Assembly (NCBI GenBank): GCA_016744435.1
Contig: JADGEJ010000018.1
Coordinates: 1 to 64,000, forward strand
Direction: 5' to 3'
Length of the DNA: 64,000 nucleotides
From: Lentibacter sp.
GTDB taxonomy: Bacteria; Pseudomonadota; Alphaproteobacteria; Rhodobacterales; Rhodobacteraceae
Shown here piece by piece: positions 24,728 to 34,775 of the stretch. The stretch's first letter is position 1. The number at the start of each line of letters is the position of its first letter. The notes below the pieces were generated by a model. It was not told where the DNA came from. It did no database searches and was given only the letters and a program-made list of their open reading frames with translations. A program made the translations under genes and the position numbers.

Positions 24728-25615
24728 CTAACGCCTGAGTGACAGGCGCGCAGCAAGCCAGGCGACCAGCAAAATCATCAAGTCATATGGCAGCCAAACA
24801 GCCCGTAGCGACGTGTCGGAAAGTTCAAACGGATAGGTGTAAAGCGCGAGGCCATAGTTGAGGTTTCCGGGCGCGACATAGATGAGGGACGTGAAGTTGA
24901 TGAAGAAATGCAAAGCAATCGCCGGAGCAAGCGTGCCTGCTCGGGCCGTCAAGTCAGCCGCGGCCAGGCCAAAGAGCGTTGCACTGAGCGCGAGCGCCCA
25001 TGCGTTGGCACCAGCTGTTTGAGTGTCATAATGCAGTGCGCCAAAAACCAGTGACGGCACAAACAGCCAGATCAGAGGGTTTTGAAACCGCGCAGCAAGT
25101 TGGCTTTGAATATAGCCACGAAACAACAACTCCTCAGCGCTTACCTGAATCATCAGCAGCGGAAGAGACAGCGGCAGCAAGGCCAGCCATCGCAGGTAGT
25201 CGATGTTATGAAAAGGCGTCAGTAAGTCGGGCTCGGGCATCAGCCACAAAATCGCTGCGAGGCCCGTCAGTGCTGTGCCAACGCGAAGGCCTTGCATAGA
25301 AAAATGCCAGCCATGGCCGAACAATGTGCTCACGTTGCGGTGGTGTACCTGCATCAAGACCAATACCAGCGAGAGAATGATAAGCCCGAAGGAGGCCAAA
25401 ATCGCGAGCATGCCACGGGCTGAGCTCCCGAGGTCGATCTCGCGGGCGAATGCTGGCCACTCTGCCGGGGTGACGACTTCAGTCAGCATGGCAAAATAGC
25501 TATAGCCGAGAGCCAGATAGCAGGCCGCAACAAGCACCAACCCGAGCGCCAACCGCCACAACTCCGAAGTTGGGCGGGCCGGTTCGGTGAGATATTCTTG
25601 GGCCTGATAGCGCAT
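24728..25615 (-). CDS. CPBP-family intramembrane metalloprotease (second of a tandem pair)
   Basis: This 295-residue membrane protein is paralogous to its downstream neighbour. The motifs are EELLFRGYI near residue 155, FGALHYDT and IALHFFINF, so all metal-ligand positions of the CPBP glutamate and histidine set are present. Start ATG 25615 (MRYQAQEYL) follows AAGG by eight bases; a TTG at 25651 is unlikely. The rest of the two proteins differs well beyond recent-duplicate level. Substrates are unknown; CPBP genes in bacteria are sometimes tied to bacteriocin immunity or signalling, with no sign of that here. Confidence 0.87.
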   Translation of the reverse strand: MRYQAQEYLTEPARPTSELWRLALGLVLVAACYLALGYSYFAMLTEVVTPAEWPAFAREIDLGSSARGMLAILASFGLIILSLVLVLMQVHHRNVSTLFGHGWHFSMQGLRVGTALTGLAAILWLMPEPDLLTPFHNIDYLRWLALLPLSLPLLMIQVSAEELLFRGYIQSQLAARFQNPLIWLFVPSLVFGALHYDTQTAGANAWALALSATLFGLAAADLTARAGTLAPAIALHFFINFTSLIYVAPGNLNYGLALYTYPFELSDTSLRAVWLPYDLMILLVAWLAARLSLRR

Positions 25616-25695
25616 TTCTAAGGCCTTTAGCGCCAAAGTGGTCTCAAACAAAGCCTGTCGTTACGCAAGCGCACATTTTACAGGCAGTTGTGGCT

Positions 25696-26526
25696 TTAAC
25701 GCTTCCGGTCAGCGGGGTAGGTGCCCAGAACCTTGATATACGAGGTGAAATAGTCGAGTTCCTCCATTGCGAGCTGCACGTTGGCATCTTCGGGGTGGCC
25801 GTCGATGTCGGAGTAAAACCGCGTTGCCGTGAAACTGCCATCAACCATATAGCTTTCCAGTTTGGTCATGTTGACGCCGTTTGTCGCGAAGCCGCCCATC
25901 GCCTTGTAAAGCGCGGCGGGGATGTTGCGCACTTCAAAGACGAAGGTTGTCATCATGCCCAAAGTGCCACGGCGTGTCAGATCGGGCTCTCGCCCCATGA
26001 TCAGGAAACGTGTGGTGTTGTGGCCATGGTCTTCAATGTCTGAGGCGAGCACTTCAAGGCCATAGATCTTTGCAGCGAGTTCGCTGGCCAGCACACCTTC
26101 GCTCGGTGAGCCACTCTCAACCAACTCGGCAGCTGCCCCGGCACTGTCGGCGGCGCTCACAGCTTTGATGCTCTGCGCCTTAAGGTAATCCGACGATTGC
26201 GGAAGCAACACGGGATGCGCGCGTACGCTTTTGACGTCGCTCAGTTGCACGCCTTTATTGGCCATCAAAGCGATACGCACCCGCACAAAAGCTTCGTCCA
26301 CAATGTAGAGGCCACAATCAGGCAGCAGGCGGTGGTTGTCGGCAACGCGGCCATATGTCGAGTTCTCGACGGGCAACATTGCATAGTCTGCCGCGCCTGT
26401 CTGGACGGCTTCTATTGCCGCCTCAAACGACGCGCAGGGCACGGGCTCGGCATCAGGGCGCGCCGTGATGCAAGCCTCGTGGCTATAGGCTCCAAGCTCT
26501 CCTTGAAAGGCAATCCGTTGCGTCAT
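25696..26526 (-). CDS. pheA: prephenate dehydratase
   Basis: This enzyme converts prephenate to phenylpyruvate in phenylalanine synthesis. The 276-residue monofunctional form has a periplasmic-binding-like dehydratase domain starting IAFQGELGAYSHEA, with the catalytic NTTRFLIMG motif (Thr-Arg-Phe) near residue 172. A C-terminal ACT domain (about 190-270) contains the phenylalanine-binding ESYMVDG. There is no fused chorismate mutase. It is divergent from cycM with 234 bp between starts. Confidence 0.95.
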   Translation of the reverse strand: MTQRIAFQGELGAYSHEACITARPDAEPVPCASFEAAIEAVQTGAADYAMLPVENSTYGRVADNHRLLPDCGLYIVDEAFVRVRIALMANKGVQLSDVKSVRAHPVLLPQSSDYLKAQSIKAVSAADSAGAAAELVESGSPSEGVLASELAAKIYGLEVLASDIEDHGHNTTRFLIMGREPDLTRRGTLGMMTTFVFEVRNIPAALYKAMGGFATNGVNMTKLESYMVDGSFTATRFYSDIDGHPEDANVQLAMEELDYFTSYIKVLGTYPADRKR

Positions 26527-26760
26527 TGTTAAACCTTTCCAGCTATTGGGAGTAAAAAAGGGCGTTTAGCCGCACAAACTACACCTTGCCATAAGGGAGG
26601 GGAAGCGGATAGATACGCGCCAAACGCTAAAACGTTTTGAGCTATACTTGAAAGACGAGAATAATTCAAAACGAGCACGAAAATGATACGTAGGATGCGT
26701 TTCATGAAAACCTGTGTCGCAGGTTTTTCTCGAAACGCTTTAAGAAATGGAACCTGACCC

Positions 26761-27300
26761 ATGTTTGACACAATGACCTCAACGAAGATCCTCGGCGCTG
26801 TTTGCGGATCACTTCTGGTTCTGCTTTTTGCCAAATGGGGCGCAGAAACACTCTACCATGTTGGTGCGACCGGCCATGGCGCCCATGGGGAAGATGAACT
26901 CCATGCAGCCTATATTATCGAAATAGAAGATGCCTCCCACGGTGGCGAAGAAGCCGAAGAAGAAGTTGTCGACTTCGCAACGCTTCTCGCGTCTGCCGAT
27001 GTTGGCAAAGGCGCTAAAGTTTTCAAAAAGTGCGCGGCTTGCCATTCACTTGCCGCGGGCGAAACAAAAACCGGCCCGTCGCTTCACAGTGTTGTTGGCG
27101 CCACAGTCGCTGCGGCAGACGGCTTCGGCTACTCCGGTGCGCTTAAGGCGGTTGCTGAAACTTGGGGTGTAGACGAGCTGAACGCTTTCCTCACCAAGCC
27201 AAAGAGCTTTGCACCGGGCACAGCGATGAGCTTCAATGGCCTCAGCAAGGAAAAAGACCGCGCGAACCTGATCGCCTATCTTGATAGCCTTGACGATTGA
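26761..27300 (+). CDS. cycM: membrane-anchored cytochrome c (CycM/c552 type)
   Basis: This 179-residue protein has an N-terminal membrane anchor (ILGAVCGSLLVLLFA), a Gly/His/Glu-rich linker, and a class I cytochrome c domain (about residues 75-178). The haem site is CAACH near residue 95 and the axial Met lies in PGTAMSF. It matches the membrane-bound c552 (CycM) that carries electrons from the bc1 complex to terminal oxidases in alphaproteobacteria. It fits the cbb3 oxidase genes 10 kb away. A rho-independent terminator follows at 27324. Confidence 0.94.
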   Translation: MFDTMTSTKILGAVCGSLLVLLFAKWGAETLYHVGATGHGAHGEDELHAAYIIEIEDASHGGEEAEEEVVDFATLLASADVGKGAKVFKKCAACHSLAAGETKTGPSLHSVVGATVAAADGFGYSGALKAVAETWGVDELNAFLTKPKSFAPGTAMSFNGLSKEKDRANLIAYLDSLDD

Positions 27301-27323
27301 TCGCACTAAGTGAGACGAAATTG

Positions 27324-27354
27324 AAACCGCTGGCCCAAAAGGCTGGCGGTTTTT
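27324..27354 (+). terminator. rho-independent terminator after cycM
   Basis: AAACCGC and GCGGTTT-type arms pair around a TGGCC/GGCT inner stem, with CAAAA as loop and TTTTT at the 3' side. It lies 24 bp past the cycM stop. Confidence 0.85.
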
Positions 27355-27367
27355 GCGTTTGTAGGGC

Positions 27368-27385
27368 TGATCACGCCGGTGATCA
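27368..27385. promoter_or_regulatory. palindromic operator candidate upstream of yejA
   Basis: TGATCAC and GTGATCA form a perfect 7-bp inverted repeat around GCCG, 93 bp before yejA and just after the cycM terminator. The size and symmetry suit a dimeric repressor or CRP-type site; the protein is unknown. Confidence 0.45.
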
Positions 27386-27477
27386 CGAATTCTCAACTTG
27401 AATGTCAGGCCCCATGGTAACTAGGGTATTGTAACAATAAATAACGTCAGAACACCCAGTCTGATCGCAGGAGGCAC

Positions 27478-29418
27478 ATGATGAACCGAACACAGCCAAA
27501 AGCAGTTGCGCGCACAAAGGCCATGCCCGACTTACGCCCATTGGCTTTGCTTAGCCTGCTCTTTCTTGGGCTGGCAGCATTGGCGGCAAGTGCTGAGGAA
27601 GAGATCATCAAAAGCCACGGCTTCTCTTACTACGGCGACCTGACGTACCCAGCAGACTACGAGCACTTCAGCTACGTGAACCCCGACGCGCCAAAAGGCG
27701 GCGAGGTCGTGCTGGCCGCAGTTGGCACGTTTGACTCGATGAGCACCTATGCGCGCAAGGGCAACCCGGACTCCCTGTCCAGCATCTTCTACGAAAGCCT
27801 GCTGGGCGAGTCACTTATTTCAGGCCAGCAAGTTTCGATGCCTGCGGATGCCTTCGGCGAGCTGTATGGCCTTCTCGCGCATACTGTTGAGTACCCGAAA
27901 GACAAGACTTGGGTTATCTTTCACATGCGCCCGGAGGCGAAGTTTTCAGACGGCACGCCGCTCACGGCGCATGACGTGCTGTTCAGCCACAACCTGCTTT
28001 TGGATCAAGGCCTCAAGTCCTACGCGGATGCGGTGCGCAAGCGGATCCCGAAAGCCGAGGTGATCGACAACCACACCATCAAGTTTTACTTCACAGACGG
28101 CATCTCGCGCCGCTCGCTTATCGAGCAAGTCGCGACTGTGCCGGTGTTCTCAAAGACGTGGTATGAGGAAACAGGTGCGCGGCTTGATGAAGCGCGGCTG
28201 GAAACATCGCCCGGCTCTGGCCCCTACGTACTTGACGACGTCGAGGTAAACCGCCGTGTCGTTTACAAACGCAACCCAGAGTATTGGGGCGCCCACCTGC
28301 CGATCAACAAAGGGCGGCACAACTTTGATACTATACGGGTTGAGTATTTTGGCGACAGCACGGCTGCTTTTGAGGCCTTTAAAGCAGGTGTCGTAACCTT
28401 CCGCCCTGAGGGCAGCTCTGCCAAATGGGCCAAGGCCTATGACTTCCCCAAAGTGCAAAACGGCCAGATCAAACGCGAGGCCTTGCCTAACGGCGCTGTG
28501 CCAAACTCGCTTGGTTTTGTGTTTAACCTTGGCTCAGAGCAGCTCAAAGACAAGCGCGTGCGCCAAGCTATGGCGCTCGGTTTTAACTTTGAATGGACAA
28601 ACGCCTCGCTGCAGCACGGGCTGTTTGCACAGCGCACTTCGTTTACGCAAAACAGTGACTCGATGGCGACAGGTCTGCCTGAGGGCGCCGAACTTGAGTT
28701 TCTCAAGTCCCTCGGCGACATCGTGCCGCCAGAGCTGTTTACGGAAGAGGCCGTTCTGCCGCACACCTCCAAGCCCGCGCGCCTGAGCGACAGGCGCAAT
28801 CTGCGCCGCGCCATGAAGCTGCTTGATGAGGCTGGCTGGCCCGTTGGCAGCGACGGTATGCGCCGCAATGCCGAGGGCAAGGCACTGACGCTCAACTTGG
28901 TAACAAACTCTGTGAGCTCGCCAAACCTTGTCGCGATCGTTGAGAACTATGTGAGCAACCTCAAGGGAATGGGCATCGACGCAAAAATAGACTCTGTCGA
29001 TTCAGCGCAATACTCGGCGCGCCGCCGCGACCGTGACTATGACATGGTCTATCACGGTTACCTCGCCTTTCAGGACACAGGCACTGGCCTCATGCAATTC
29101 TTCGGCTCTGAGTCAGCGCCTTTCAGTCTGTTTAACCCTGCGGGCTTCTCGAGCCCCTTTGTGGACGCGCTGATAAAAGCTTCGCTGGCAACAGAAACGC
29201 TGGAGGCGGAGAAGGCTTCTATCAGAGCGCTAGACCGCGCTTTGCGCCATGAGCTTTTCATTGTGCCAGCGTGGTATAGTGCAGATCACTGGGTTGCCTA
29301 CTACGACATGTATGAGCACCCAGAGACAATCCCGCCGCTGGACTTGGGGCATCTTGATTTCTGGTGGTTCAACGCCGAGAAGGCTGCGAAGCTTAAGGCA
29401 GACGGGGCACTGAGATAG
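27478..29418 (+). CDS. yejA: peptide ABC transporter substrate-binding protein (YejA type)
   Basis: This 646-residue family 5 solute-binding protein is exported by a signal peptide ending ALAASA near residue 39. The mature start [31 protein letters not shown] is typical of YejA; the shorter DppA/OppA proteins differ here. YejABEF imports oligopeptides, including microcin C-like peptides in E. coli. The gene begins the set yejA-yejB-yejE-yejF, all on the same strand with gaps of 4 bp or overlaps. ATG 27478 (or 27481) follows AGGAGG. A palindrome lies upstream at 27368. Confidence 0.93.
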   Translation: MMNRTQPKAVARTKAMPDLRPLALLSLLFLGLAALAASAEEEIIKSHGFSYYGDLTYPADYEHFSYVNPDAPKGGEVVLAAVGTFDSMSTYARKGNPDSLSSIFYESLLGESLISGQQVSMPADAFGELYGLLAHTVEYPKDKTWVIFHMRPEAKFSDGTPLTAHDVLFSHNLLLDQGLKSYADAVRKRIPKAEVIDNHTIKFYFTDGISRRSLIEQVATVPVFSKTWYEETGARLDEARLETSPGSGPYVLDDVEVNRRVVYKRNPEYWGAHLPINKGRHNFDTIRVEYFGDSTAAFEAFKAGVVTFRPEGSSAKWAKAYDFPKVQNGQIKREALPNGAVPNSLGFVFNLGSEQLKDKRVRQAMALGFNFEWTNASLQHGLFAQRTSFTQNSDSMATGLPEGAELEFLKSLGDIVPPELFTEEAVLPHTSKPARLSDRRNLRRAMKLLDEAGWPVGSDGMRRNAEGKALTLNLVTNSVSSPNLVAIVENYVSNLKGMGIDAKIDSVDSAQYSARRRDRDYDMVYHGYLAFQDTGTGLMQFFGSESAPFSLFNPAGFSSPFVDALIKASLATETLEAEKASIRALDRALRHELFIVPAWYSADHWVAYYDMYEHPETIPPLDLGHLDFWWFNAEKAAKLKADGALR

Positions 29419-29422
29419 TCTG

Positions 29423-30511
29423 ATGGGCGCGTACATCCTGCGGCGTTTGCTGCTGATCATCCCGACACTTCTTGGCATCATGCTGATCAACTTCGCACTG
29501 GCGCAGTTTGTGCCCGGTGGCCCGGTGGAGCAGGCGATCGCGCGTATTCAGGGCGAGGGCAATGTCTTTGGCGGCTTTGACGGCTCGGCGGGCACAGGCA
29601 ACAACGACCTAAACACAGGTTCTGACAGCACCTACGTGGGCGCGCGCGGCTTGCCGCCCGAGTTTATCGCCGAGCTTGAAAAAGAGTTCGGCTTTGACAA
29701 GCCACCCGTGCAACGCTTCTTGCAGATGCTCGCAAATTACGCGCGCTTTGACTTCGGCGAGAGTTACTTTCGCTCGGCCTCGGTGGTTGAGCTCATCAAG
29801 GAAAAGCTGCCTGTCTCGATCACCCTTGGCCTCTGGTCAACGCTGATCGCTTATATGGTCTCGATCCCGCTGGGCATCCGTAAGGCTGTGAAAGACGGCA
29901 CGCCTTTTGACACGTGGACAAGCGGCGCGATCATCGCGGGCTATGCTATCCCCGGGTTCCTGTTTGGCATCCTCTTGCTGGTGTTGTTCGCGGGCGGCTC
30001 ATACTGGCAGATTTTCCCGCTCAGAGGCCTTACCAGCGACAACTTTGAGGCACTGAGCGCTTGGGGCAAGGTGAAAGATTATGCATGGCACATAACCTTG
30101 CCTGTCATAGCTTCCAGCATCGCGGGTTTCGCGACGCTTACACTGCTGACAAAGAACAGCTTTCTCGACGAGATGAAGAAGCAATACGTCATGACAGCCC
30201 GCGCCAAGGGCCTGTCGGAAAGTGCCGTGCTCTACGGCCACGTCTTCCGCAACGCGATGCTGATTGTGATCGCTGGCTTCCCTTCGGTGTTCATCGGTGT
30301 GTTCTTTGGCGCCTCGCTGATCATCGAGACTATATTTTCGCTCGATGGCCTTGGCCGCCTCGGCTTTGAAGCCGCCGTTGCGCGCGACTATCCTATCGTC
30401 TTTGGCACGCTGTTTATCTTCGGGCTGATCAGCCTCGTTGTCGGCATCTTGTCTGACCTTATGTATGTGCTGGTTGATCCGCGGATCGACTTTGAGAGGA
30501 GGGAAGGCTGA
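29423..30511 (+). CDS. yejB: peptide ABC transporter permease (YejB type)
   Basis: This 362-residue inner-membrane permease has six predicted membrane segments. The binding-protein-dependent transport signature (EAA loop) lies in the last third, near [24 protein letters not shown]. The long periplasmic insert after the first segment, with [15 protein letters not shown], is characteristic of YejB. It starts 4 bp after yejA, and its TGA stop shares one base with the yejE ATG. Confidence 0.94.
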   Translation: MGAYILRRLLLIIPTLLGIMLINFALAQFVPGGPVEQAIARIQGEGNVFGGFDGSAGTGNNDLNTGSDSTYVGARGLPPEFIAELEKEFGFDKPPVQRFLQMLANYARFDFGESYFRSASVVELIKEKLPVSITLGLWSTLIAYMVSIPLGIRKAVKDGTPFDTWTSGAIIAGYAIPGFLFGILLLVLFAGGSYWQIFPLRGLTSDNFEALSAWGKVKDYAWHITLPVIASSIAGFATLTLLTKNSFLDEMKKQYVMTARAKGLSESAVLYGHVFRNAMLIVIAGFPSVFIGVFFGASLIIETIFSLDGLGRLGFEAAVARDYPIVFGTLFIFGLISLVVGILSDLMYVLVDPRIDFERREG

Positions 30512-31617
30512 TGGCCCAGTCTCGATTTAGCCTTTCGCCTATCAATGCGCGGCGCTGGCGCAACTTCAAATCCAACAGAAGGGCCTACTGGAGCCTGTGG
30601 ATATTTGCGGTGCTGTTCAGCCTCAGCCTTTGCGCTGAGTTTCTGGCCTACGATAAGCCCATTCTCGTGCAATATCGCGGCGACTATTACACTCCGATTT
30701 GGAAGTTCTACCCCGAGACAGAGTTCGGCGGCGACTTTCAAACAGAAGCCGTCTACCGCGACCCTGAAGTGCAATGCCTGATCAAGTCAGGCGGGCTTGA
30801 AGACTGCTTTGATGACCCCGAGGGGATCATCGAACGGGGCGAGGCTGACGAGGGCAAAACAGGCTGGATGCTCTGGCCGCTGATCCCATACTCGTTTGAC
30901 ACAGCGGTTGACCGGCCGGGCGCTGCGCCTTTGCCGCCCAACCGCCAAAACCTGCTTGGCACGGATGGCACCAAACGTGACGTGCTGGCGCGGGTGATCC
31001 ATGGCTTCAGACTGTCGATCCTGTTCACGCTGATCGTGACGGCGGCGGCGTCTGTTATCGGCGTGGCGGCAGGCGCTGTGCAGGGCTACTTTGGCGGCTG
31101 GACAGACCTTATCTTTCAACGTGTTATCGAGATCTGGACCTCCACGCCGCAGCTCTATGTGATCATCATTATGTTCGCCATTCTTGGCCGTAGCTTCTGG
31201 CTGCTTGTCGGCCTCATGGTGTTGTTCGGCTGGATGGCCCTTGTGGGCGTTGTGCGGGCCGAGTTCTTGCGCGCCCGCAACCTTGAGTATGTCCGCGCTG
31301 CGAAAGCCTTGGGCGTCTCTAATCCGACGATCATGTTCCGCCACATGTTGCCCAACGCCATGGTCGCGACGGTGACGATGTTGCCGTTCATCGTGACAGG
31401 CACGATCTCGTCACTGGCGGTGCTTGATTTCCTCGGGTTCGGCCTGCCTTCAAGCTCGCCAAGCCTTGGCGAGCTAACGCTGCAGGCCAAGCAAAACCTC
31501 GAAGCGCCTTGGCTTGCCTTCACCGCATTTTTCACCTTTGCGATCATGTTGTCGCTCTTGGTTTTCATCTTCGAAGGCGTGCGTGACGCGTTTGATCCGC
31601 GAAAGACTTTCCTATGA
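30511..31617 (+). CDS. yejE: peptide ABC transporter permease (YejE type)
   Basis: This second permease of the Yej importer has 368 residues. After the first membrane segment comes a long periplasmic loop (GDYYTPIWKFYPETEFGGDF, then a Glu/Asp-rich stretch) typical of YejE. The EAA loop is visible as LEYVRAAKALGVSNPTIMFRHMLPNA. ATG overlaps the yejB stop by one base and the end overlaps yejF by ATGA. Confidence 0.94.
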   Translation: MAQSRFSLSPINARRWRNFKSNRRAYWSLWIFAVLFSLSLCAEFLAYDKPILVQYRGDYYTPIWKFYPETEFGGDFQTEAVYRDPEVQCLIKSGGLEDCFDDPEGIIERGEADEGKTGWMLWPLIPYSFDTAVDRPGAAPLPPNRQNLLGTDGTKRDVLARVIHGFRLSILFTLIVTAAASVIGVAAGAVQGYFGGWTDLIFQRVIEIWTSTPQLYVIIIMFAILGRSFWLLVGLMVLFGWMALVGVVRAEFLRARNLEYVRAAKALGVSNPTIMFRHMLPNAMVATVTMLPFIVTGTISSLAVLDFLGFGLPSSSPSLGELTLQAKQNLEAPWLAFTAFFTFAIMLSLLVFIFEGVRDAFDPRKTFL

Positions 31618-33203
31618 GTTTGCTCAACGTTTCAGGGCTTAACGTGACTTTTCGCCAAGACGGAAAGGCCAACCGTGCGGTGCGCGATGTGAGCTTCTCG
31701 GTTGATCGTGGCGAGACAGTGGCGCTTGTCGGCGAGAGCGGCTCAGGCAAGTCAGTGAGCGCGCTTTCCACGGTGTCACTGTTGGGCGACAGCGCAGAAG
31801 TTTCTGGCTCTGTCACCTATGATGGCCAAGAGATGATCGGGGCCAAAGAGCGCCTGCTGCGTCAGGTGCGTGGCAACGACATCAGCTTCATTTTCCAAGA
31901 GCCGATGACCTCTCTCAACCCGCTGCACACCATCGAAAAGCAGCTTGGTGAGAGCCTCGCTTTGCACCAGGGCGTTGGCAAACAGGAAGCGCGCGGGCGC
32001 ATTTTGGAGCTGCTCGGCAAGGTCGGAATTCGCAACGCTGAAAGCCGCTTGGGCGCTTACCCACACGAGCTATCCGGCGGGCAAAGACAGCGTGTGATGA
32101 TAGCAATGGCGCTGGCCAACAAGCCCGACATTCTGATCGCGGATGAGCCGACAACAGCCCTCGATGTGACCATTCAGGCGCAGATTTTGGAGCTGCTCAA
32201 CGAGCTCAAAGCCTCTGAAAACATGGGGCTTTTGTTCATCACCCACGACTTGGGCGTGGTGCAACGCTTTGCTGACCGTGTCTGCGTCATGCGCAAGGGC
32301 GAAATTGTCGAGCAGGGGCCAACTGCCGAGCTGTTCGCCAACCCGCAGCATGACTACACCAAGATGCTTCTGGGCGCGCGCGCTGTCGGCGTTCCGGGGC
32401 CCGTGCCTGAAGGCGCGAAAGAGCTGGTGAGCACCGACAGGCTCAAGGTTTGGTTCCCTATCAAAGCGGGCTTTTTGCAGCGCACGGTTGACCATGTAAA
32501 AGCGGTTAACGACGCCAGTATTTCGGTGCGCGCGGGCGAGACGCTCGGTATCGTTGGCGAGAGTGGGTCAGGCAAAACCACGCTCGCTTTGGCTATCATG
32601 CGGCTGATCGCTTCAGAGGGCGCGATAACCTATGACGGCGAAGATGTACGCGGCTGGAGCACCAAGAAACTAAGGGCTTTGCGCCATGAAATGCAGATCG
32701 TATTTCAAGATCCATATGGCTCCTTGAGCCCTCGGATGAGCTGTGCCGAGATCATCGCTGAAGGCCTTGGAGTGCATGGAAAACCCGACGGGCGCAGCGC
32801 GCGCGAGCTTGTCGCCGAAGTGATGGAAGAGACCGGCCTTGATCCGGCCACGATGGACCGTTACCCGCATGAGTTTTCCGGTGGCCAGCGCCAGCGGATC
32901 GCGATTGCACGGGCCATGATCTTGCGGCCCAAACTGGTGGTTTTGGATGAGCCCACCTCAGCTCTGGACATGACAGTGCAAGTCCAAATCGTTGATTTGC
33001 TTCGGAAATTACAAGAGAAATACGGGCTGGCCTACCTGTTCATCAGCCACGATCTCAACGTCGTGCGCGCCATGAGCCACAAAATGATCGTGATGAAGCA
33101 GGGTGATGTTGTTGAGGCGGGCGAAGCCGCACAACTGTTTGAAAACCCGCAAACCGACTACGCAAAGACGCTTCTCGCGGCAGCCTTAGACTTGCATGTA
33201 TAA
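31614..33203 (+). CDS. yejF: peptide ABC transporter ATP-binding protein, fused double domain (YejF type)
   Basis: This 529-residue ATPase has two full nucleotide-binding domains. Walker A motifs are [12 protein letters not shown] near residue 42 and [12 protein letters not shown] near 317; signature motifs are [12 protein letters not shown] and [12 protein letters not shown]; Walker B segments are [13 protein letters not shown] and [12 protein letters not shown]. Both halves look active. The fused form pairs with YejB and YejE, which explains why only one ATPase gene is present. It is the last gene of the operon. Confidence 0.95.
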   Translation: MSLLNVSGLNVTFRQDGKANRAVRDVSFSVDRGETVALVGESGSGKSVSALSTVSLLGDSAEVSGSVTYDGQEMIGAKERLLRQVRGNDISFIFQEPMTSLNPLHTIEKQLGESLALHQGVGKQEARGRILELLGKVGIRNAESRLGAYPHELSGGQRQRVMIAMALANKPDILIADEPTTALDVTIQAQILELLNELKASENMGLLFITHDLGVVQRFADRVCVMRKGEIVEQGPTAELFANPQHDYTKMLLGARAVGVPGPVPEGAKELVSTDRLKVWFPIKAGFLQRTVDHVKAVNDASISVRAGETLGIVGESGSGKTTLALAIMRLIASEGAITYDGEDVRGWSTKKLRALRHEMQIVFQDPYGSLSPRMSCAEIIAEGLGVHGKPDGRSARELVAEVMEETGLDPATMDRYPHEFSGGQRQRIAIARAMILRPKLVVLDEPTSALDMTVQVQIVDLLRKLQEKYGLAYLFISHDLNVVRAMSHKMIVMKQGDVVEAGEAAQLFENPQTDYAKTLLAAALDLHV

Positions 33204-33353
33204 ACGCAGCGCGCAGCATGGTTAACGTCTGATAGTTACCCATGAAACGAATGTGCCTACGGTATGCAGCTATCTATGCAGACCGCAGTGCATAAAGTGT
33301 GCATACGATTGTAGGGCAAATATGCGCCTCAAAATGTCTTAACGCAGCGCGCG
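33204..33353. other. gap between yejF and hemN 3' ends with small repeats
   Basis: The two genes converge here. The gap holds a direct repeat of AACGCAGCGCGC (33204-33216 and 33340-33352) and GTATGCA with TGCATAC about 30 bases apart near 33260-33305. No terminator with a T tract and no gene is seen. Confidence 0.4.
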
Positions 33354-34727
33354 CTAGATAGCCGAGCTGTGGCCCGCTTTGCTGAGGTCATAGGCGTCAA
33401 AGTTACGTGCAATCAGCCGTGTCAACTGCTGCATGTCGGCGGGCACTCTGAGGCCAGTCTCGCTCACTTTCAAAAGCCCCTGAAAGTCGCGGTTGGCAGC
33501 GGCAAACATCTCTTGCAGCGTCTCGGGCGTGATTGCGAAGTTTGCCAAGATCTCGTCAGCGTCGATCGCAAAGTCACACATCAGCATTTCAATGAGGCGC
33601 GAGCGCAGCTTGTCTTCGCTGGAGAAAGCATGGCCCTTGGCGGTTGAGAAGCGCCCCTCGCCGATGGCTTTGGTATGCGCCGAAGTGGCAGGCGCGTTCT
33701 GCGCATAGCCCTGCGGGAAGCGCGAAATTGAAGAGGCGCCCATGCCGATCAGCACATTGCTTGGGTCGTCAGTGTAGCCCTGAAAATTACGCCGCAGTTT
33801 GCCGGCTTTCAGCGCCTTGGTCAGCCCGTCTTCCTTGGTGGCGAAGTGGTCGATGCCGATCTCTTCATAGCCATCCCAAGTGAAGAGCTTGCGCGCGGTT
33901 TCAAACAACGCAAGCCGCTCTTGCGGGGTGGGCAACACGTCTGACGGGATCATCTGTTGGCGCTTGGCCATCCAAGGCACATGGGCGTAGCCATAAAGTG
34001 CTACGCGGTCGGGCGCGAGCGCGAGCAGCTTTTGCACCGACTCGGTGATGCGCGCATTGGTCTGGTGCGGCAGGCCAAACAGGATGTCAGCGTTCAGCGA
34101 GTTCACACCGCGCTCGCGGATCATGGTGATCGCATCGCGGGTTATCTCATAGCTTTGGATACGGCCAATTGTTTGCTGAATCTGATCATCAAAGTCCTGC
34201 ACGCCAATAGAAGCGCGGTTCATGCCAGCGGCGGCGAGCGCATCAAGGCGGGCTTCGTCTATCTCGTTCGGGTCGATCTCAACGGAGAACTCATAGTCGG
34301 GTGCGAAGGGCGCGATATCGGCGATCACCTCGGCGAGTTCGGTCATCAAATCAGGCGCCATCAGCGTGGGCGTTCCGCCACCCCAATGCAGGCGAGAAAA
34401 CGTCACGCCAGTAGGGAGAATGTCTTTGAGCATGGCCAGCTCGGCTTTGAGAACCTGCAAGTAGGCCCGCACCGGCGCGTCTTTGGTGGTGCCCTGGGTG
34501 CGGCAAGCGCAGAACCAACACAGGCGGCGGCAAAACGGCACGTGGATGTAAAGCGAGATTTGCCCATTCTCAGGCACAGCCTTGATCCAATTGCGAAAAT
34601 TCCCTTCCGAAATCGCCGGATTGAAGTGCGGTGCCGTGGGGTAACTTGTATAGCGCGGGACCTTCGCGTCAAAAAGACCCATCTCGTTGAGTTGTGTTTT
34701 GCTTACCATCCGCGTAGGATTATTCAT
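33354..34727 (-). CDS. hemN: oxygen-independent coproporphyrinogen III oxidase
   Basis: This radical-SAM enzyme decarboxylates coproporphyrinogen III for haem synthesis without oxygen. The 457-residue product has the 4Fe-4S motif CRRLCWFCAC (CxxxCxxC, near residue 66) followed by the HWGGGTPT glycine motif. The C-terminal HemN domain has DHFATKEDGL and FQGYTDD. It is divergent from fnrL, with an FNR box (34745-34758) in between, as known in Rhodobacter. The ATG at 34727 has AAGGAG about 13 bases upstream, rather far. Confidence 0.96.
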   Translation of the reverse strand: MNNPTRMVSKTQLNEMGLFDAKVPRYTSYPTAPHFNPAISEGNFRNWIKAVPENGQISLYIHVPFCRRLCWFCACRTQGTTKDAPVRAYLQVLKAELAMLKDILPTGVTFSRLHWGGGTPTLMAPDLMTELAEVIADIAPFAPDYEFSVEIDPNEIDEARLDALAAAGMNRASIGVQDFDDQIQQTIGRIQSYEITRDAITMIRERGVNSLNADILFGLPHQTNARITESVQKLLALAPDRVALYGYAHVPWMAKRQQMIPSDVLPTPQERLALFETARKLFTWDGYEEIGIDHFATKEDGLTKALKAGKLRRNFQGYTDDPSNVLIGMGASSISRFPQGYAQNAPATSAHTKAIGEGRFSTAKGHAFSSEDKLRSRLIEMLMCDFAIDADEILANFAITPETLQEMFAAANRDFQGLLKVSETGLRVPADMQQLTRLIARNFDAYDLSKAGHSSAI

Positions 34728-34744
34728 AAGGATTGGGAAACTCC

Positions 34745-34758
34745 TTGATTCAGATCAA
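34745..34758. promoter_or_regulatory. FNR box between hemN and fnrL
   Basis: TTGATTCAGATCAA has full dyad symmetry and matches the FNR consensus TTGAT-N4-ATCAA at every position. It sits 18 bp before the fnrL ATG and 18 bp before the hemN ATG on the other strand, so it may both activate hemN and modulate fnrL. Confidence 0.9.
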
Positions 34759-34775
34759 ACGCGCGAAGTAGCAAA

